Assembly: GCF_021155775.2 (NCBI RefSeq)
Contig: NC_060234.1
Span: 29,881,026 to 29,945,025 of the forward strand
Origin: Neodiprion pinetum
Lineage: Eukaryota > Arthropoda > Insecta > Hymenoptera > Diprionidae
Reading direction: 5' to 3'
Length of the DNA stretch: 64,000 bases
Shown: positions 52,211 to 64,000 of the stretch, piece after piece
Numbering within the stretch: position 1 is the stretch's first letter
How the letters are laid out: the number at the start of each line of letters is the position of its first letter
Position numbers and translations under genes: made by a program
Notes under the pieces: model-generated
Told to the model about the DNA's origin: nothing
What the model saw: only the letters and a program-made list of their open reading frames with translations
Database searches by the model: none

Positions 52211-53614
52211 AATGATGTCGAATGACATTGACACCTCAATCGCTTCGGTGAAACCGCCCTTGGGTATATTCGATATTGCCGATGAGATGAATGTCATTGT
52301 GAAGTATATTCATTGCAATTGTCGCATATAATCGTTGTACTGAATATTGGTAGCGAAATCTACACATATGTAATGTAATGGATTGATTTTACATTTACAC
52401 CATGAAGATTTTTCGCAACGTAACGCCGCCGAGTTTGCTTCCGTTGTCAGTATTTACATCGATAATGCGCGATCCACTCCATGATAAACGTTATTTGTTG
52501 TTATCGCTTGCGGTGGAAATAGTCGTCTGCATGCGAGCTTCGAAACGAAATGCCCCGTAGGCAAGACGTAAATCTCTCAACGATCGGAACCAGAACCATC
52601 AATTATTTCACGTAGAGGTGTATTCGTAATTTACATGTAACAGACCCTGTAAACGTGAGGTGAAAATAACAAATTATCTTTATAAGCATATTTTTTAAAA
52701 TTTATACCGTTTCAGCCACCAGCAATAAGAAAGTTGCTTATAGATTTGTTAACACGAAAGACTTTAAGTTGTAAATAGTTGTTTACTACAATATTGGGCA
52801 ATGTTTTGTCACTAGTACTTTGATTTATGAAGTCTATTTCATGTTGAACTTGGAATTACAGAAACACATGACTTTGGCCGTTTTTCATAAGCAATAAATT
52901 AACCGACACGTTTGAGGGAATTTCGTTTTTTGTATTAGGGTAAGTTTGAAATACGATTAATCGTCTATTCTGGTAGGCTGATTCGTCAAAAGATGAATAC
53001 GAGTATTTCGAGGGGAACGTTTGCGATTAAAAATCAATTTGAATCAGCGGTTTTTAAATAAAAAATATACAAGTACATCGAAATATGTGTGAAAACTAAA
53101 TACCTTAGATTGTGATTGTATCTTTCACAAATCGAAAGACTGTGTAACAAAATTTTTTACCTTCTATTTTACAAGTACAGTCCGAACAGTTCATCATGAG
53201 CAGAGAAACAGTTTTGAATCTGCGCGCTAAATCTAGTGTTCCCCATCTCCGTTCAGATAGCGTAACGGTCGGTACAATCGTTGTGGGGATTTTGAAGTTC
53301 GAAGTACGAAGTTCAAAGTTCGAGCTGCTTCTGGCTGGTATCACTGCTCGTGATTGTGATGATTGTGATTCTACGAGAATGGGTGGGTTGCCCGTGCTAG
53401 TGAGGTCTTGGAGTTTGGCTAAGTAAAAAAAGAAACCAAAAAACAAAAGGTAGAGTGCATGAAATGTTGAAGACAGAGATTCGTCAATTGTCTAGCATCA
53501 TCTCACGTTATTAACGAGTTCCCGGCCGATGCAACAATCGTTACGAAAATATCACCGCGTCCCTTGGGATGCGGCGCTCCTCGTATTCATTTCGAACTCG
53601 AATTACTCGACAAA

Positions 53615-55696
53615 ATGAAGACGTTTGGTGAAATAGCACTGGTGTATATTTCGGTGCTGCAATGCCTCTGCGGCGTTTGCATGCCCCATTTATTGATAAA
53701 CGTGAGGAACCAGGTAATTGCACGCATTTCATTTATCGCAAACCAGATATTGACTTGTTATTTTCTTCGACCCCGAAGGGCTAACCTAAAATGTGATTTT
53801 ACAGGGTGGAGATATCCTTCTAGAGACGATCTCCTCCAACGTTACTGACGATACTATAAGCCTTGAGTTCCAGCGATCCGATGGCACGCTGGTCACACAG
53901 CTCGTAGATTTCAGAAATGTGAGTTTAGATGTTCTCGGATTGTTTTTGGCTTCCTGCAGTTCTATGTAATCGATAATAGTTTTCAAGGGCAGAACAGTTC
54001 CTGTTGAATTTGACGAATAAAGTTATTCTTCTATAACTAGAATTGAATGTATATAGAAATTGATTATGACTCATGAACTTCAGAATGAAAATGACGAATC
54101 AAAAATTATGAAATGAAGTGAATTCTTTTATCCACGTTGCAATTCATTGATTGGTTGATTCAAGTCAGTTGTCATTCAAAACCTATTGTCGCTTAGAAAT
54201 TGTTGAAGAAGAATATTATCGATAAATTGTACAATTATAGAATCTATTCTTGAAATTGTTCCTCCATATCTGAGTCAACTTTCACAGGGAAACATCTCTA
54301 TTTCAGCTGATCCCTAACGATGTAAGATTTCGATTAAAGCTGGCGCAATTGATTACTAGATAAGAGAAATTAGAGATAATGTTGTATCAGAAGAAATTAG
54401 CCAAGGTCAACTTAATTAGGTTCAGAATCTTACGACAGATCGGTCTTGTCCGATTCACACAATTGATATCATTATTAGACTTATTTTCATCTGAAATGAG
54501 TGTTTGATTTTGAATTGCAGGAGGTGCAGGTGATAAAAGCTTTGGTACTAGGGGAGGAGGAGCGCGGGCAAAATCAGTATCAAGTGATGTGTTTTGTCAA
54601 TCACTTCTACAAAATGGATTTTATATCATCCGACGCAATGTCTAAGCTGAGGCAAAAAAATCCTGGCACAATTCGTATCGCCGAAGAGGATAGGGGTCAT
54701 AGTAACTATACTATGGATTTGTTTCTCGACGTATCCAAATCCGGCGTCATCTCTAAGCATGTTGCTACCTTATGTGGAGAAGCTGCTGACACGACCTACA
54801 CGAGAAACGATGATCTGAAACAATGGGTGCAAAGACCTGGTGAGTAATCGTTTCAGTACATGCTTTGAAAACGTCATCATCTTCGATGAATCAACAAGTT
54901 TTTCTGAATGGCATTTTGAACCTAGAATGTCATGAAATTTCCGAGTTAAATCATTTCTGAAAGTTGAGGAAAATACACGGATATTCGCACATCCTTCAGA
55001 GTGTGGCATGAACTTTACTTCCTAGAAGGCAGAAAAGTTGAAGAAATTGTTAAAAATTCTTTCGATCGCAATTGAAATGTTCTTCTACATCTGGTTACTT
55101 GCAATTCGATAGACACTATATTTTGTCTGATGTTGTTAGATCATCCGTCCTCTTAATCGTCATTGCGATGAATCTGAAACATGGAAAAGTTTAACTCTTC
55201 TCTTAGACATGATCAAATATGTTAAACTGCATTTTCATAAATTTCGAACAATGCCTGGATTAGTGCGCGAAGTATGCAATGCTATTGAAATATGCCGCGT
55301 TATTAGATTCCCAAGTAATATCCCCGATCCATTTCCTTTGATCATTCTGAGAAAAAGACTTACAGTAATTTTGATCAATTGTCAGGTTCTTCGGAAGCAG
55401 CCCTTATGGCAACAGCGCGTAACTTCACGACTACCCCAGTCACACAACAGGCGGGGAATGAGTCGAAACCTGTGTCATTGCCCAAATGTGCAGATACGTC
55501 AAATTTATGGGCACCCTGTACTTGTTCGTTAGAACTGTGTATAGGCTGGTATCCGTGCGGACTAAAATTCTGCAAGGGTAAAGGTGACGGTAAAAAACCA
55601 GCGAGCTCTTACCGCTGCGGAATTAAAACATGCAAGAAGTGTTTTATATTTTCATACTACTCACAATTGAAGCAGAATTGTTTGTGGGACGAATGA
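53615..55696 (+). CDS. oaf: Out at first protein
   Basis: Exons are 53615-53713, 53805-53918, 54521-54839 and 55386-55696: 843 nt, 280 aa, in frame throughout. Exon 1 encodes a signal peptide (MKTFGEIALVYISVLQCLCG), so the product is secreted. Family features are DTISLEFQRSDGTLVTQLVDF, then VIKALVLGEEERGQNQYQVMCF, the conserved AMSKLRQKNPGTIRIAEEDRG and TYTRNDDLKQW, all resembling the Drosophila oaf and human OAF proteins. The C-terminal exon carries a Cys-rich module (CTCSLELCIGWYPCGLKFC and CGIKTCKKCF). The biochemical role of this family is poorly known; the fly gene was found through the decapentaplegic locus region. A Thr-rich linker (ATARNFTTTPVTQQ) joins the two parts. Introns 1 and 2 to 3 have standard borders. 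The gene seems whole. Confidence 0.93.
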
Positions 55697-55769
55697 CATC
55701 TGCGAATGTAATAGCTTTAATTTCTACACACCTATTTAGGTCGTAACACTTGAGGCGACATTCACACCA

Positions 55770-55775
55770 AATAAA
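55770..55775 (+). other. Poly(A) signal of oaf
   Basis: AATAAA lies 74 nt after the oaf stop codon, giving a short 3' UTR if used. Confidence 0.65.
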
Positions 55776-58700
55776 GTCTGATGAAAACTGCCTTTGTAGG
55801 GATAGGTAGGCCTCTTATCTTCAACGCGAAAAATAATAACTAAATACAACAGTAACATCGAAATTCATCCGACGTTTTGTATCCACTTGGTAAAAGTTTT
55901 CATTTCTGTTCATTCGGTCAGGTTGTTTTGTTGAAAGCATTTATTTCAGTTGAGGGAGAGGCCTTTAGTATAATTGGGCGGTAATTATTCTTGCCATTTG
56001 AAATTCTTTCTAAATATTTTGGTGTGAATTCAGCGTAAGAAGATCCAAAGAAGTGTGCTGAATATTCGCCAAAGATTAGTACTATTCTGACGTTTGCACG
56101 CGGCCATTTGTTGTGTATCAAAAAATAATCCAACGATGAATTTTTCGCTCCCAAGGATACATTGAGGACATCGTGTCACGTGATTTTAGTACATCAACTG
56201 ATTCGTGCCGTCTTATAAATGGTGCTCTCTCTGTTCTATTGAGAATCTTGAATGGCGTTCGGTAATGCTTCAGTTACTGGTTTGGTTCAGTATCCATTGC
56301 CTAACGTTGTACCAGGGTTCGAAGCTACGATCGATGTCAAATGTTTTGGTCGAGATCTAAGTATTTTGCAATAAGGATGCTTCATCTCTCTGTTAACTAT
56401 TTAAAAAGTGGTCTATGGCAATATTTTGCTGGGTGCTGTTAGACTCTTGCTCGAGGTTAGACCTAAAATTGTACATAAATCAACTAATTAAATTGTTAGC
56501 TCGCATAAAATGTTGAGTATGTGATTGAAAATCAAGTTTGATAATTTATTGCAACGATTTTTTTCGTTTAGTTTCATTGAATGGATTGATTGGTAACCCA
56601 CTTAACGTATTTTGACATTTGTAAGTTATTGGATTGACACAATAAGCATACACAGAAAGGACCAATGTGACTTTTCACAAACACATTCCAAATATATATT
56701 AAAATTGCTGTATGCTTTGTGCTAAAAAGCAGTTTCACGGATTTTATTATCTTGGTCAGACTTGGGGTGAAATTTACATCATCTCAATGCAGCATTTGAC
56801 GTAAATATTATTTTTTTTGCTGTTTAACAGCATCCATACTTTTTTGTTTTGAATGTGGTGAGAATGCAGGATAGATAGAACTTGCAAGTAGATTCACAAC
56901 ATTCGGTGCACCCTCTAGCTTTATTTTTTCATTGAAAATAATTATACCTTCCACAATTTGATTATTTTCATATTCATCACGAAATAACCATTGTCCAAGA
57001 GTCAAAATACTCGCCTTCGATTTCAACACTTGATTTAAGTGATTGCTCTCTGAGAATGTTGATTTACTTAAAATTCGATAGAAATACTCTTAGCTTGCAT
57101 TGAAATGTTTTTTATACCCTCTAATTGACATTCCGAATTATTAATTAAATATTAATGATCACAATAATAGTATTCCTCGCTGCATTATTCATGCCATTCC
57201 AATTTTCATTCATCCATATCTATACACGTAATCGTACTTTTAACGATATTTAATAATCATACTTGTTATTTAATTCGCAGTGGGAGAGCTATCAATCCAT
57301 TTAAATGACATCTATACTTAAAATCACTTTATACACCAAAAAACTGCCATAGATATTTATGATTGTATACTGCAATTGAAATAATCGATACTGTATATTA
57401 TAATAATTAATTTTAATGAAGCCTTGAATTGAGACAGTGGGCGAGGTAGCTATTCTAGCAATCTAACTACATTAACTTCACGTGTTTTTGCCAAGTGTAG
57501 CACAGCTCACTAGGATTGAATAAGGCAATAGGTGCAATTGAAATTATTGATGCTTTAGACTATACAAGTCGTTTTTCTTCGCTTGCAGTGCTTATTGAAT
57601 ATTTTTTTATCGCGACACCGTTTTTACGCACTACAAATGTATCGTTCTCTAAATCCTCTCCGACTTTTCGTTCACGCGTATTGTGAAGAAATTACAATGC
57701 CTTGGTTGAAATCGATGAAATGTTCTCTTTTGTGATAGAGATGTGGTTGCGATTCGTAAATCCGTACGAAGAAACTACTTCTATACACATAAATCGTGGT
57801 TCACGAATTGCGATTTGAGTATCATGAATAGTCACAGTCAATAGAGAAGTTAATTTTAAGAATATTAAACGAAAGGGTCGGTATAACGCTGGCTGTCACT
57901 TTGTTCACCGATGAACACGTCTCGGCAGTGTTAAACTTGAAAAAACGTGAGAGAAAAATGGTGACATTATTATTGTATGTATATAAAAACCAATAGAGTA
58001 ACGCCGATAGGGACTATAATGGATAATGAAGAAAAATAATCATAAAAATAATAATAGAAATAGTAGTATTACGTAATGCTGAGCTAAATTTTACACAACG
58101 CTGTAACGGTATAACTACAGTAATTCTACTAACTGTAAACTATAAGTATACAATTGGAACTTTCGGTGATAAATCATAGTTCTGTGTATATATGTGCGAT
58201 ACGGAGAAGATATTCACTGGAAAAATTAATATTTATGTAGGTATATGTATAATATACTATATGCCGTACTTCAATATAGGTGTATAAACACATTGTTAAT
58301 TTTTAATATTTTCCTTCTTTTCATCACTGCAAAGTAAAATTTATCGGTATACAAAGTCAAGTTACGAAAAGTTATATTTATTGTATAACATCACATCACC
58401 ATGTTTTATGCTTTGCATATAATGTTGTAATTATATACATATTTTTATATACATATATTATATTATATTTAATAAAAAGAAAAACCAGATTTTTTCTCTG
58501 CAGCCTTGTGAACTGCCTGAACTAGATTCCTCCCGTATATGCGTCGTAATGATATAGAAACATCGAAAAACTTGATTGATACAATTACGGAAACGCAAAA
58601 ATTTTTCAATGCAATTGTAAATTATTCGAAATTTCAGTGACTTATTTCAGTTTACTCGCGAAATTGAATTAGGTATATACTATTTCTGTTGACAATTCGT

Positions 58701-60678
58701 TTCAAAATAAAATATGTCTTGGTATTTTTATTTTGATTGCACGTTGCGTTTCACTGCGTTCAAATAAAACCTTCTTTTTTTTTCTCAGTTTTACTTGTTC
58801 CGAGTTCAACATGTCTCATTTAATCCATCGGAGAAAGAAAAATTTTACACGCGCGTATATGCTCGGTGAAAATATTGTTTATTTTTTTAAAAATACAGTA
58901 TATATTGTAAAATCTACGCATGCCTCGTTTTCGTACATAATTATCAATCTAGTACAGCGTCTAATTTTTCTCTAACAATCTTTTCTCTATATGTATATCT
59001 AGGTATATTTTTTACTTTACTTATAATGAAAATAAGATTTTAGCGAAACCACAGTTCAAACCAGGCAACTCATGCTACTGACGGCTGACAAATAATTCTC
59101 AAAACTTACAGTTAGTCACGTTCGCCGTTCATGAATGCGTAAATGGAAGTGAACCAACATGGCCGAATTGTGGAGTGATATTGCAAATGAGTACTCGGAA
59201 GCTTACTTCCGCGTTCGGTAATAAGAAAAACCCAAGGATCACAGCAGTTGTATAAGAGTTGATGATTTGTAGCTGTCAGGAATGAAATCAAGTATTCATT
59301 CAAGCATTTCAAGTCGTGATTATCACGGACGAATTTGTTTCCTTTTAATAAATTATACGAACAACAGAGAATCAAATTATACCGAATTTTAAGAAGTAGC
59401 GTGATCCTTCTCCGCATGAGACACTGAATCCGTGGCAAGCCACAGTTTGGCCAGTTTAGAAAATATAATATTTTACGAATAAATTTTTGATTCATTCCTA
59501 AGAATGTTTCCTAGCACTATTTTCCGTCCTTCAAAGTCTGGCAAGCTTACACTTGATTCGCTGTACTGATTCGTCGTCTCGAATATATCAGTCTATTGTA
59601 TAATATAATAAGTTATACCAATTTTTCACCGTCATTTACCGAATTTCATCGAGCGAAAAACAGTGCGCGAGAGACAGTCTTAGCGGAAAAAATGTCTACC
59701 TGTATCACAATTATGTATATGAAAGATTTAATTCAATTTTTCATCCATTCGTTTTTTTTCTAAGAGTTTGACTTTCCCGATCATTGCTTACAGTCTATCT
59801 AATTATCTTCACTTTGCATTTTAATTTCACGCTAATAACAATAATAATAGTAATAATAATAATATTAATAATAATAATATTACGAGGGATATATGTATAG
59901 GTGTTTTATTTTATAAGAATAATTCAAGCTAATGATTTGATCATAACTTCGTCTAATCAGTGCTAATACTACTTACCAGAATGAAACAATCGATATATAG
60001 ATGAATATAAATCAGGGCCGTTGCCGTGGCTTCACTCTCCAATAACCTTTCAACTTTTGTACAATTTTCTACCAAGTTTTGTGGCTCAAGGATCGCCCTC
60101 GACTCATTGCAGTATCCTCGAGAACTCTCGCTTCGAGGTTGAGGTCACGCTGTCGTTTCTAATCTGTAAATGGGTTACGCGTACTTTCCACCAATCGTGG
60201 CGCCGTGTTACATGCTCGATCTAACAAACGTGAAGAGAAAATTGTCAGGGTATCTATTGCACGAATTTCGTGAATAAGATAAACCAGTGATTGGAGCACA
60301 AACTTGATGGAAAATTCAGTAAAATTACAACAATGACAAACCTGCTATGCCGACAGAGTAAAAACATGGTCATATCCAATTTTCGACGAAGCTGAATCAG
60401 GGGAAGAAGAAGAAGAAGAATTCAAAAACTCAGTCATTTTACTTTTCAGAATTATACCTGTACTCTTTCCATTTCTTATCACCCGGTGCTTTTTTGAATT
60501 CTATATCCATTCGATTTTTTTCTTTCGTGATCAGACCAATCCACGTGTCTTCGGAAGTCTGAGGTCAGCGTAAGCTTTGATGACAAGTATGTTATAAAAT
60601 ATACCAAGCATGATCTATTTCACACAATGCATCAAGTTCGTTCTGAATCCGTGACCAGACGAAGAAAATTTATAGAAC
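55776..60678. other. Intergenic region between oaf and the polyQ gene
   Basis: About 4.9 kb of AT-rich sequence. There is an (ATA)n-type tract at about 59837 to 59880 and a short GAA run at about 60403 to 60420. No exon was found. The right end probably includes the minus-strand 3' UTR of the polyQ gene. Confidence 0.6.
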
Positions 60679-60787
60679 CTAACTACTGTAGCATGTTTTG
60701 CGAACGTCAGCCAGAATAACGCTAAAATCATCATCTGACTTTGACACATGCTCGACACTTTGATTTTGTTGAGAAATTTGCTGTTGT

Positions 60788-60819
<32 letters not shown>

Positions 60820-60829
60820 TTGTTGCTGT

Positions 60830-60864
<35 letters not shown>

Positions 60865-63221
60865 GTGCTGATGGTGTTGGTGTTGTTGTTCGTTGTATTT
60901 AGCAGCTTCCATGCTCTGGTGGTACTGCTCCATTGAATGTCCGATACTGACGCTAGAGCATTGATTATCCTTATTTGGATCGTCAACAACGCATTGGGCA
61001 TTCGAGAGATCTAGTTGGCTTTGCTGGGGTGCATAGTATCGCAAGTCGCTAGCATAATTGTGATTATTGTCCATAAGATTTTGGGAAGATAAACTGGAAT
61101 GAGCTACTGACGTCGGGTGCGGATACTTGAAATATTTTTCAAGTTGCAGGGCTTGGTCTTCTTCATCCTCCCCCATGCCCGGATCCAAGTGCCCCATGAT
61201 CACTGGCTGCTGACCAGAACCGCCTTCCGACGAGTAATCTTGATGATGAGACATTTGAGAGTATCTGTGGGAGACGTCTGCAGATTTCAAAGAGAGTTAG
61301 AGTTACCGCATTGACAGGGAACAGCGAAATTTCACGACTAACAACGTGATGTGATTTCTTACTTGAGCAAATATCTGAAGATCCGCGTATTCCAATCGAT
61401 TGTTGCCTATTGTTGCATGGGTTGTAATTATTTTCAACGTTAGGTTGCATCGGATAATTATTCGATTTTGTTGACTGGTTATTACTGTAGTGCATTGATT
61501 GGTCATGCGGTGAAGCGACTGGTGGGTAAAATGTTCCCGTAACAGATCCGACATTCTCAAAACCTGATCGCAGTTTGTTACATGATACCATCATTCCGTT
61601 GGCTATTCCAATCGCTGCTATACTCGAAGTTTGCCTTTCGAAGTTCAGGTAGCTCACCTGCTTGAAAAAAGTTCCATATTCACATTCTGGGTAACATATT
61701 ATAAACCGGCACAGTGTTTCCATGATTTTTACTGTGACTTGTGTGCCATGGTGGTAGATTAAAAACAAAAAAAATTAAATGAATAAAATAATACAGCGTA
61801 TGTCAGTTTTCGGTTTGTTCGGGAATAGCTCATTTTTCACTAATCAACCTGGGTGCGCCTTCAGCAGGTCAAACTGCGTCGGAAATGCAAATAGTTAAAT
61901 ATGCGATGCATAGTCATTTGAATGCTAGACTCATTTACGGATCATTGAGCATTCGCGGAACGGTTGTGGCTGACTAATCAGTGCGCACACTGTTGCCTAC
62001 TGGATGAACTATTTTCCAAGTAACTTCAGCATCAACTGGATCCCGGCTACTTAAAACCGCGCTTCGACCGATCATTGCAACGATCTGGATGCAGAGTTGA
62101 ATCGAAACTAGCTTTAACATGTCATTACTTGACCGCAGTAGTGCGAAGAGTGCAGCTAAGTAAGACCTAAATATAAAAATTGGCTCTCTGTTCATCCGAA
62201 AACTATGCTCCTTATGATAATATACCAGTATGAACGAACCAGACTTTACGCTTTGGAATTGACAGTTACGAACGTATGATTATCTGTATGTTAACGTGAC
62301 GATGTGATACGTACGGATTTCTTGTATGTCAGAGTATCCGTGTAGATGCCGGTGTTCTGGCAGGACGATATGTTGGCAACGCTGTGAGCGGGATGTAATT
62401 GACTGTCCCCACTCATGAAAGCATATCGCTGCTTTGCCTGTTCATGATCGTTGTGCTGCTTGGATGTGCCCTCCATTAAGTCTCTCTCTGGGTCTGGATT
62501 TTGTGTCGAAGAAAGGTGTGTCCCATCGCCTACGAGCAAAATACACTTCACCGACTGCTTTCGTCATGTTACAAGTAAAAATTAGCTATGGAAACGCGTG
62601 TACACGTATAATTATAACAACAGTCGCTGAGCATGGCGCAAGTGGATCTTCAATGAAAATCCTGAAACAGAAATGCACGATATACTCGGAAAAGAGTTGT
62701 CACTTTTAAAATACGTTTGCACACCGCCGTCTTGGTGCGCGTCCGTGTTTTACGAATGAGCCCGCAGGTTAATCAGTGTTGGCAAAAACTGTAAACGGAG
62801 CAACCGGCTCGTTCCATTTGAAAGTCACCATTATATATTGCAATTTATATTCAATTGGCTGTATGAATATTTATGCCACCATTAATTACCATATATAACC
62901 GTTCACATGCTAAGTCGTACGTAGTTTCTTTTGAACACAACTACCGTGTCCACCCTCCAATTCATAAACATACTTTGTGAGTTTAGTGTATAAAAAAATC
63001 GGCAAAATTCATCAAGTATAACTATCCTATCCGAATCGATATATCATATCGACGATCTTAAAATTAGAGATCAGTGACGCGACTACCGTAAATGAAACTT
63101 GTTATTGTTACCATCTGGTTCAGGACTGGCGACGGGTGAAATATCTGGCGAGTGGATGATCGGTGTATAAGGACTTCCATAGATTGAGTTATTTTCTGAC
63201 TTGTACTCTTGCATTGTCTGT

Positions 63222-63259
<38 letters not shown>

Positions 63260-63364
63260 TTGTTGCTGTTGCTGTTGCTGTTGTTGTTGTTGCTGATGAT
63301 AGAGAGACGCGATAGGCGAGTGCCCTCCCCAGGACATTTGCGGCATGCTTTGATAGTTATCCAT
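60679..63364 (-). CDS. Unrecognised 453-aa polyglutamine-rich protein, possibly a transcriptional regulator
   Basis: Exons in transcript order are 63364-63112, 62529-62315, 61657-61363 and 61277-60679: 1362 nt, 453 aa, in frame throughout. Donors are gtaaca, gtacgt and gtaaga; the exon 3 acceptor (caagcag at 61658) is the weakest call. The first ATG of the exon after a ttcag acceptor gives MDNYQSMPQMSWGGHSPIAS, so a non-coding exon lies upstream. There is a Q26 tract near the start (63218-63295) and a Q29 tract near the end (60778-60864), with His/Gln flanks. Between them the protein is rich in Ser, Asn, Gln and Tyr with an acidic patch (GMGEDEEDQALQLEKYF). The final SDDDFSVILADVRKTCYSS looks conserved-like and ordered. 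I see no zinc finger, homeodomain, bHLH or other DNA-binding fold. Composition suggests a nuclear co-factor, but this is inference only. Confidence 0.72.
60778..60864 (-). repeat. CAG/CAA repeat encoding Q29
   Basis: Mixed CAG and CAA codons encode 29 Gln, followed upstream by a short His/Gln stretch. The mixed codons suggest the tract is kept as protein rather than expanding as a pure repeat. The plus-strand poly-Leu frame is its shadow. Confidence 0.9.
63218..63295 (-). repeat. CAG/CAA repeat encoding Q26
   Basis: Mixed CAG and CAA codons encode 26 Gln close to the N-terminus of the same protein. The plus-strand poly-Leu frame is a shadow. Confidence 0.9.
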
Positions 63365-63371
63365 TTTAGTC

Positions 63372-64000
63372 CTGAAACACAGATCATTTCGTTTCAAGGG
63401 TCAATCGTTGTCGCGAATAAATCATCGCGCCTTCTTACGCGGCTTGTGCGATTCTGCAGTGCATATGGAGCTGCGAAATGGCGTTATCACAAATTATTTA
63501 TCGACCGATTGCGAGCAGATATCGCGGTTCGTTATCGGCAGTCACAAGCAGCTAGCGCAGCGTAAGCGGCTTGGTTATCTCGAGGAAAATAGCGTCAAGC
63601 GAAGTCTACATGGCTATCCTTGATCGTTAGTTTTTCTCGTACGACTACACCTTCTCACCAGCCGGAGTTCGTTCCATCGGCGATAACGCGTTTACGGCGT
63701 GAAAGTGCAGTGCATAGATGTAACAACACGCACGTTCAACACCAGTGCTACTCAATCTCTGGAGGAACAGGTACATGCACGTGCATCGTCCTCTCGTAGG
63801 ACTTTGCAGAAGTGTGAGGCGGGCACTATGCTCACCTCGACCAGCTGGCGTGTAAGTTACCCACTTACTGGGACCCCGGTTATCGCGGTATCGACCATCA
63901 AGGGACACCTCGCTTGTCTGAATTGGCTATAATGCTTATATTTCGACGGAGGTCGTGCGGCTCTTCGCTAAACAACCATTGCAACTCAATACTGCTTATC
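63372..64000. other. Upstream region of the polyQ gene
   Basis: Just above the first coding exon lies its acceptor (ctgtgtttcag read on the minus strand). The rest has a moderate density of CpG and short open frames on both strands without family resemblance. Leader exons or promoter elements of the polyQ gene may lie here. Confidence 0.45.

Larger units (their letters stand above)
43331..53614. other. Large intergenic region between Syt1 and oaf
   Basis: About 10.3 kb with no exon I can support. It may hold leader exons of Syt1 (minus) or oaf (plus). A GC-richer block at about 49170 to 49330 has CGTCGTCGTTGTCGTCGTCG and open frames on both strands but no family match. The region also contains the MITE at 50916, and an AT-rich stretch at 51940 to 52200 with repeated GATTAC/ATGATTT words. 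Confidence 0.55.

Noticed and set aside
60748..60936. Poly-Leu frame (and a similar one at 63209)
   Set aside because: They are the complement of CAG/CAA tracts in the polyQ gene.
1..64000. CRISPR arrays, operons, phage or defence systems
   Set aside because: No regularly spaced direct repeats and no prokaryotic-style gene blocks; the genes are spliced and animal-like.

Overview
The window is eukaryotic and almost certainly insect DNA. It is AT-rich, its genes are broken by short introns with GT-AG borders, and it carries many simple repeats and small inverted-repeat transposons. The proteins that can be rebuilt exon by exon (vesicular glutamate transporter, synaptotagmin 1, out-at-first, secreted pancreatic-type lipases) look insect-like. 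CpG-rich patches upstream of several genes would fit a hymenopteran such as a sawfly, but that is a guess. There are no prokaryotic operons, CRISPR arrays, rRNA genes or phage genes. I recognised no tRNA by eye.

Layout. (1) 0-1 kb: a 41-nt G tract, then one minus-strand exon of a pancreatic-lipase-family gene that runs off the left edge. (2) 1.96-5.67 kb, plus strand: the last two exons of a large basic, Ser-rich protein I do not recognise; the two open frames join cleanly across a 115-nt intron. (3) 5.7-12.6 kb: non-coding, with CpG-rich patches and a possible 5' leader exon ending at 9890. (4) 12.6-15.7 kb, plus strand: a complete nine-exon vesicular glutamate transporter gene (Vglut, 639 aa), followed by about 4.5 kb of AT-rich, mostly stop-filled sequence that may be a long 3' UTR. 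(5) 23.5-31.7 kb, plus strand: a complete seven-exon secreted lipase of 352 aa with an intact catalytic triad; intron 3 holds a hAT-like non-autonomous transposon. (6) 31.9-39.4 kb: intergenic, with a palindromic Tc1/mariner-like MITE and microsatellites. (7) 39.4-42.3 kb, minus strand: a complete eight-exon synaptotagmin 1 coding region (443 aa). (8) 42.4-53.6 kb: intergenic, with a CpG/CT-rich patch and a 200-bp MITE. (9) 53.6-55.7 kb, plus strand: a complete four-exon out-at-first (oaf) gene, 280 aa, with a nearby poly(A) signal. (10) 60.7-63.4 kb, minus strand: a four-exon gene for a 453-aa low-complexity protein with Q26 and Q29 tracts that I could not name.

Vglut and Syt1 act at the same place, the synaptic vesicle: one loads glutamate, the other is the calcium sensor for release. 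Their closeness (about 24 kb apart, separated by a lipase) may be chance. Splice models were built by hand from splice-site sequence and reading phase. All five complete coding models keep frame across every junction. Non-coding exons and transcript ends are uncertain. The most notable unexplained items are the two unrecognised proteins and four separate inverted-repeat elements.
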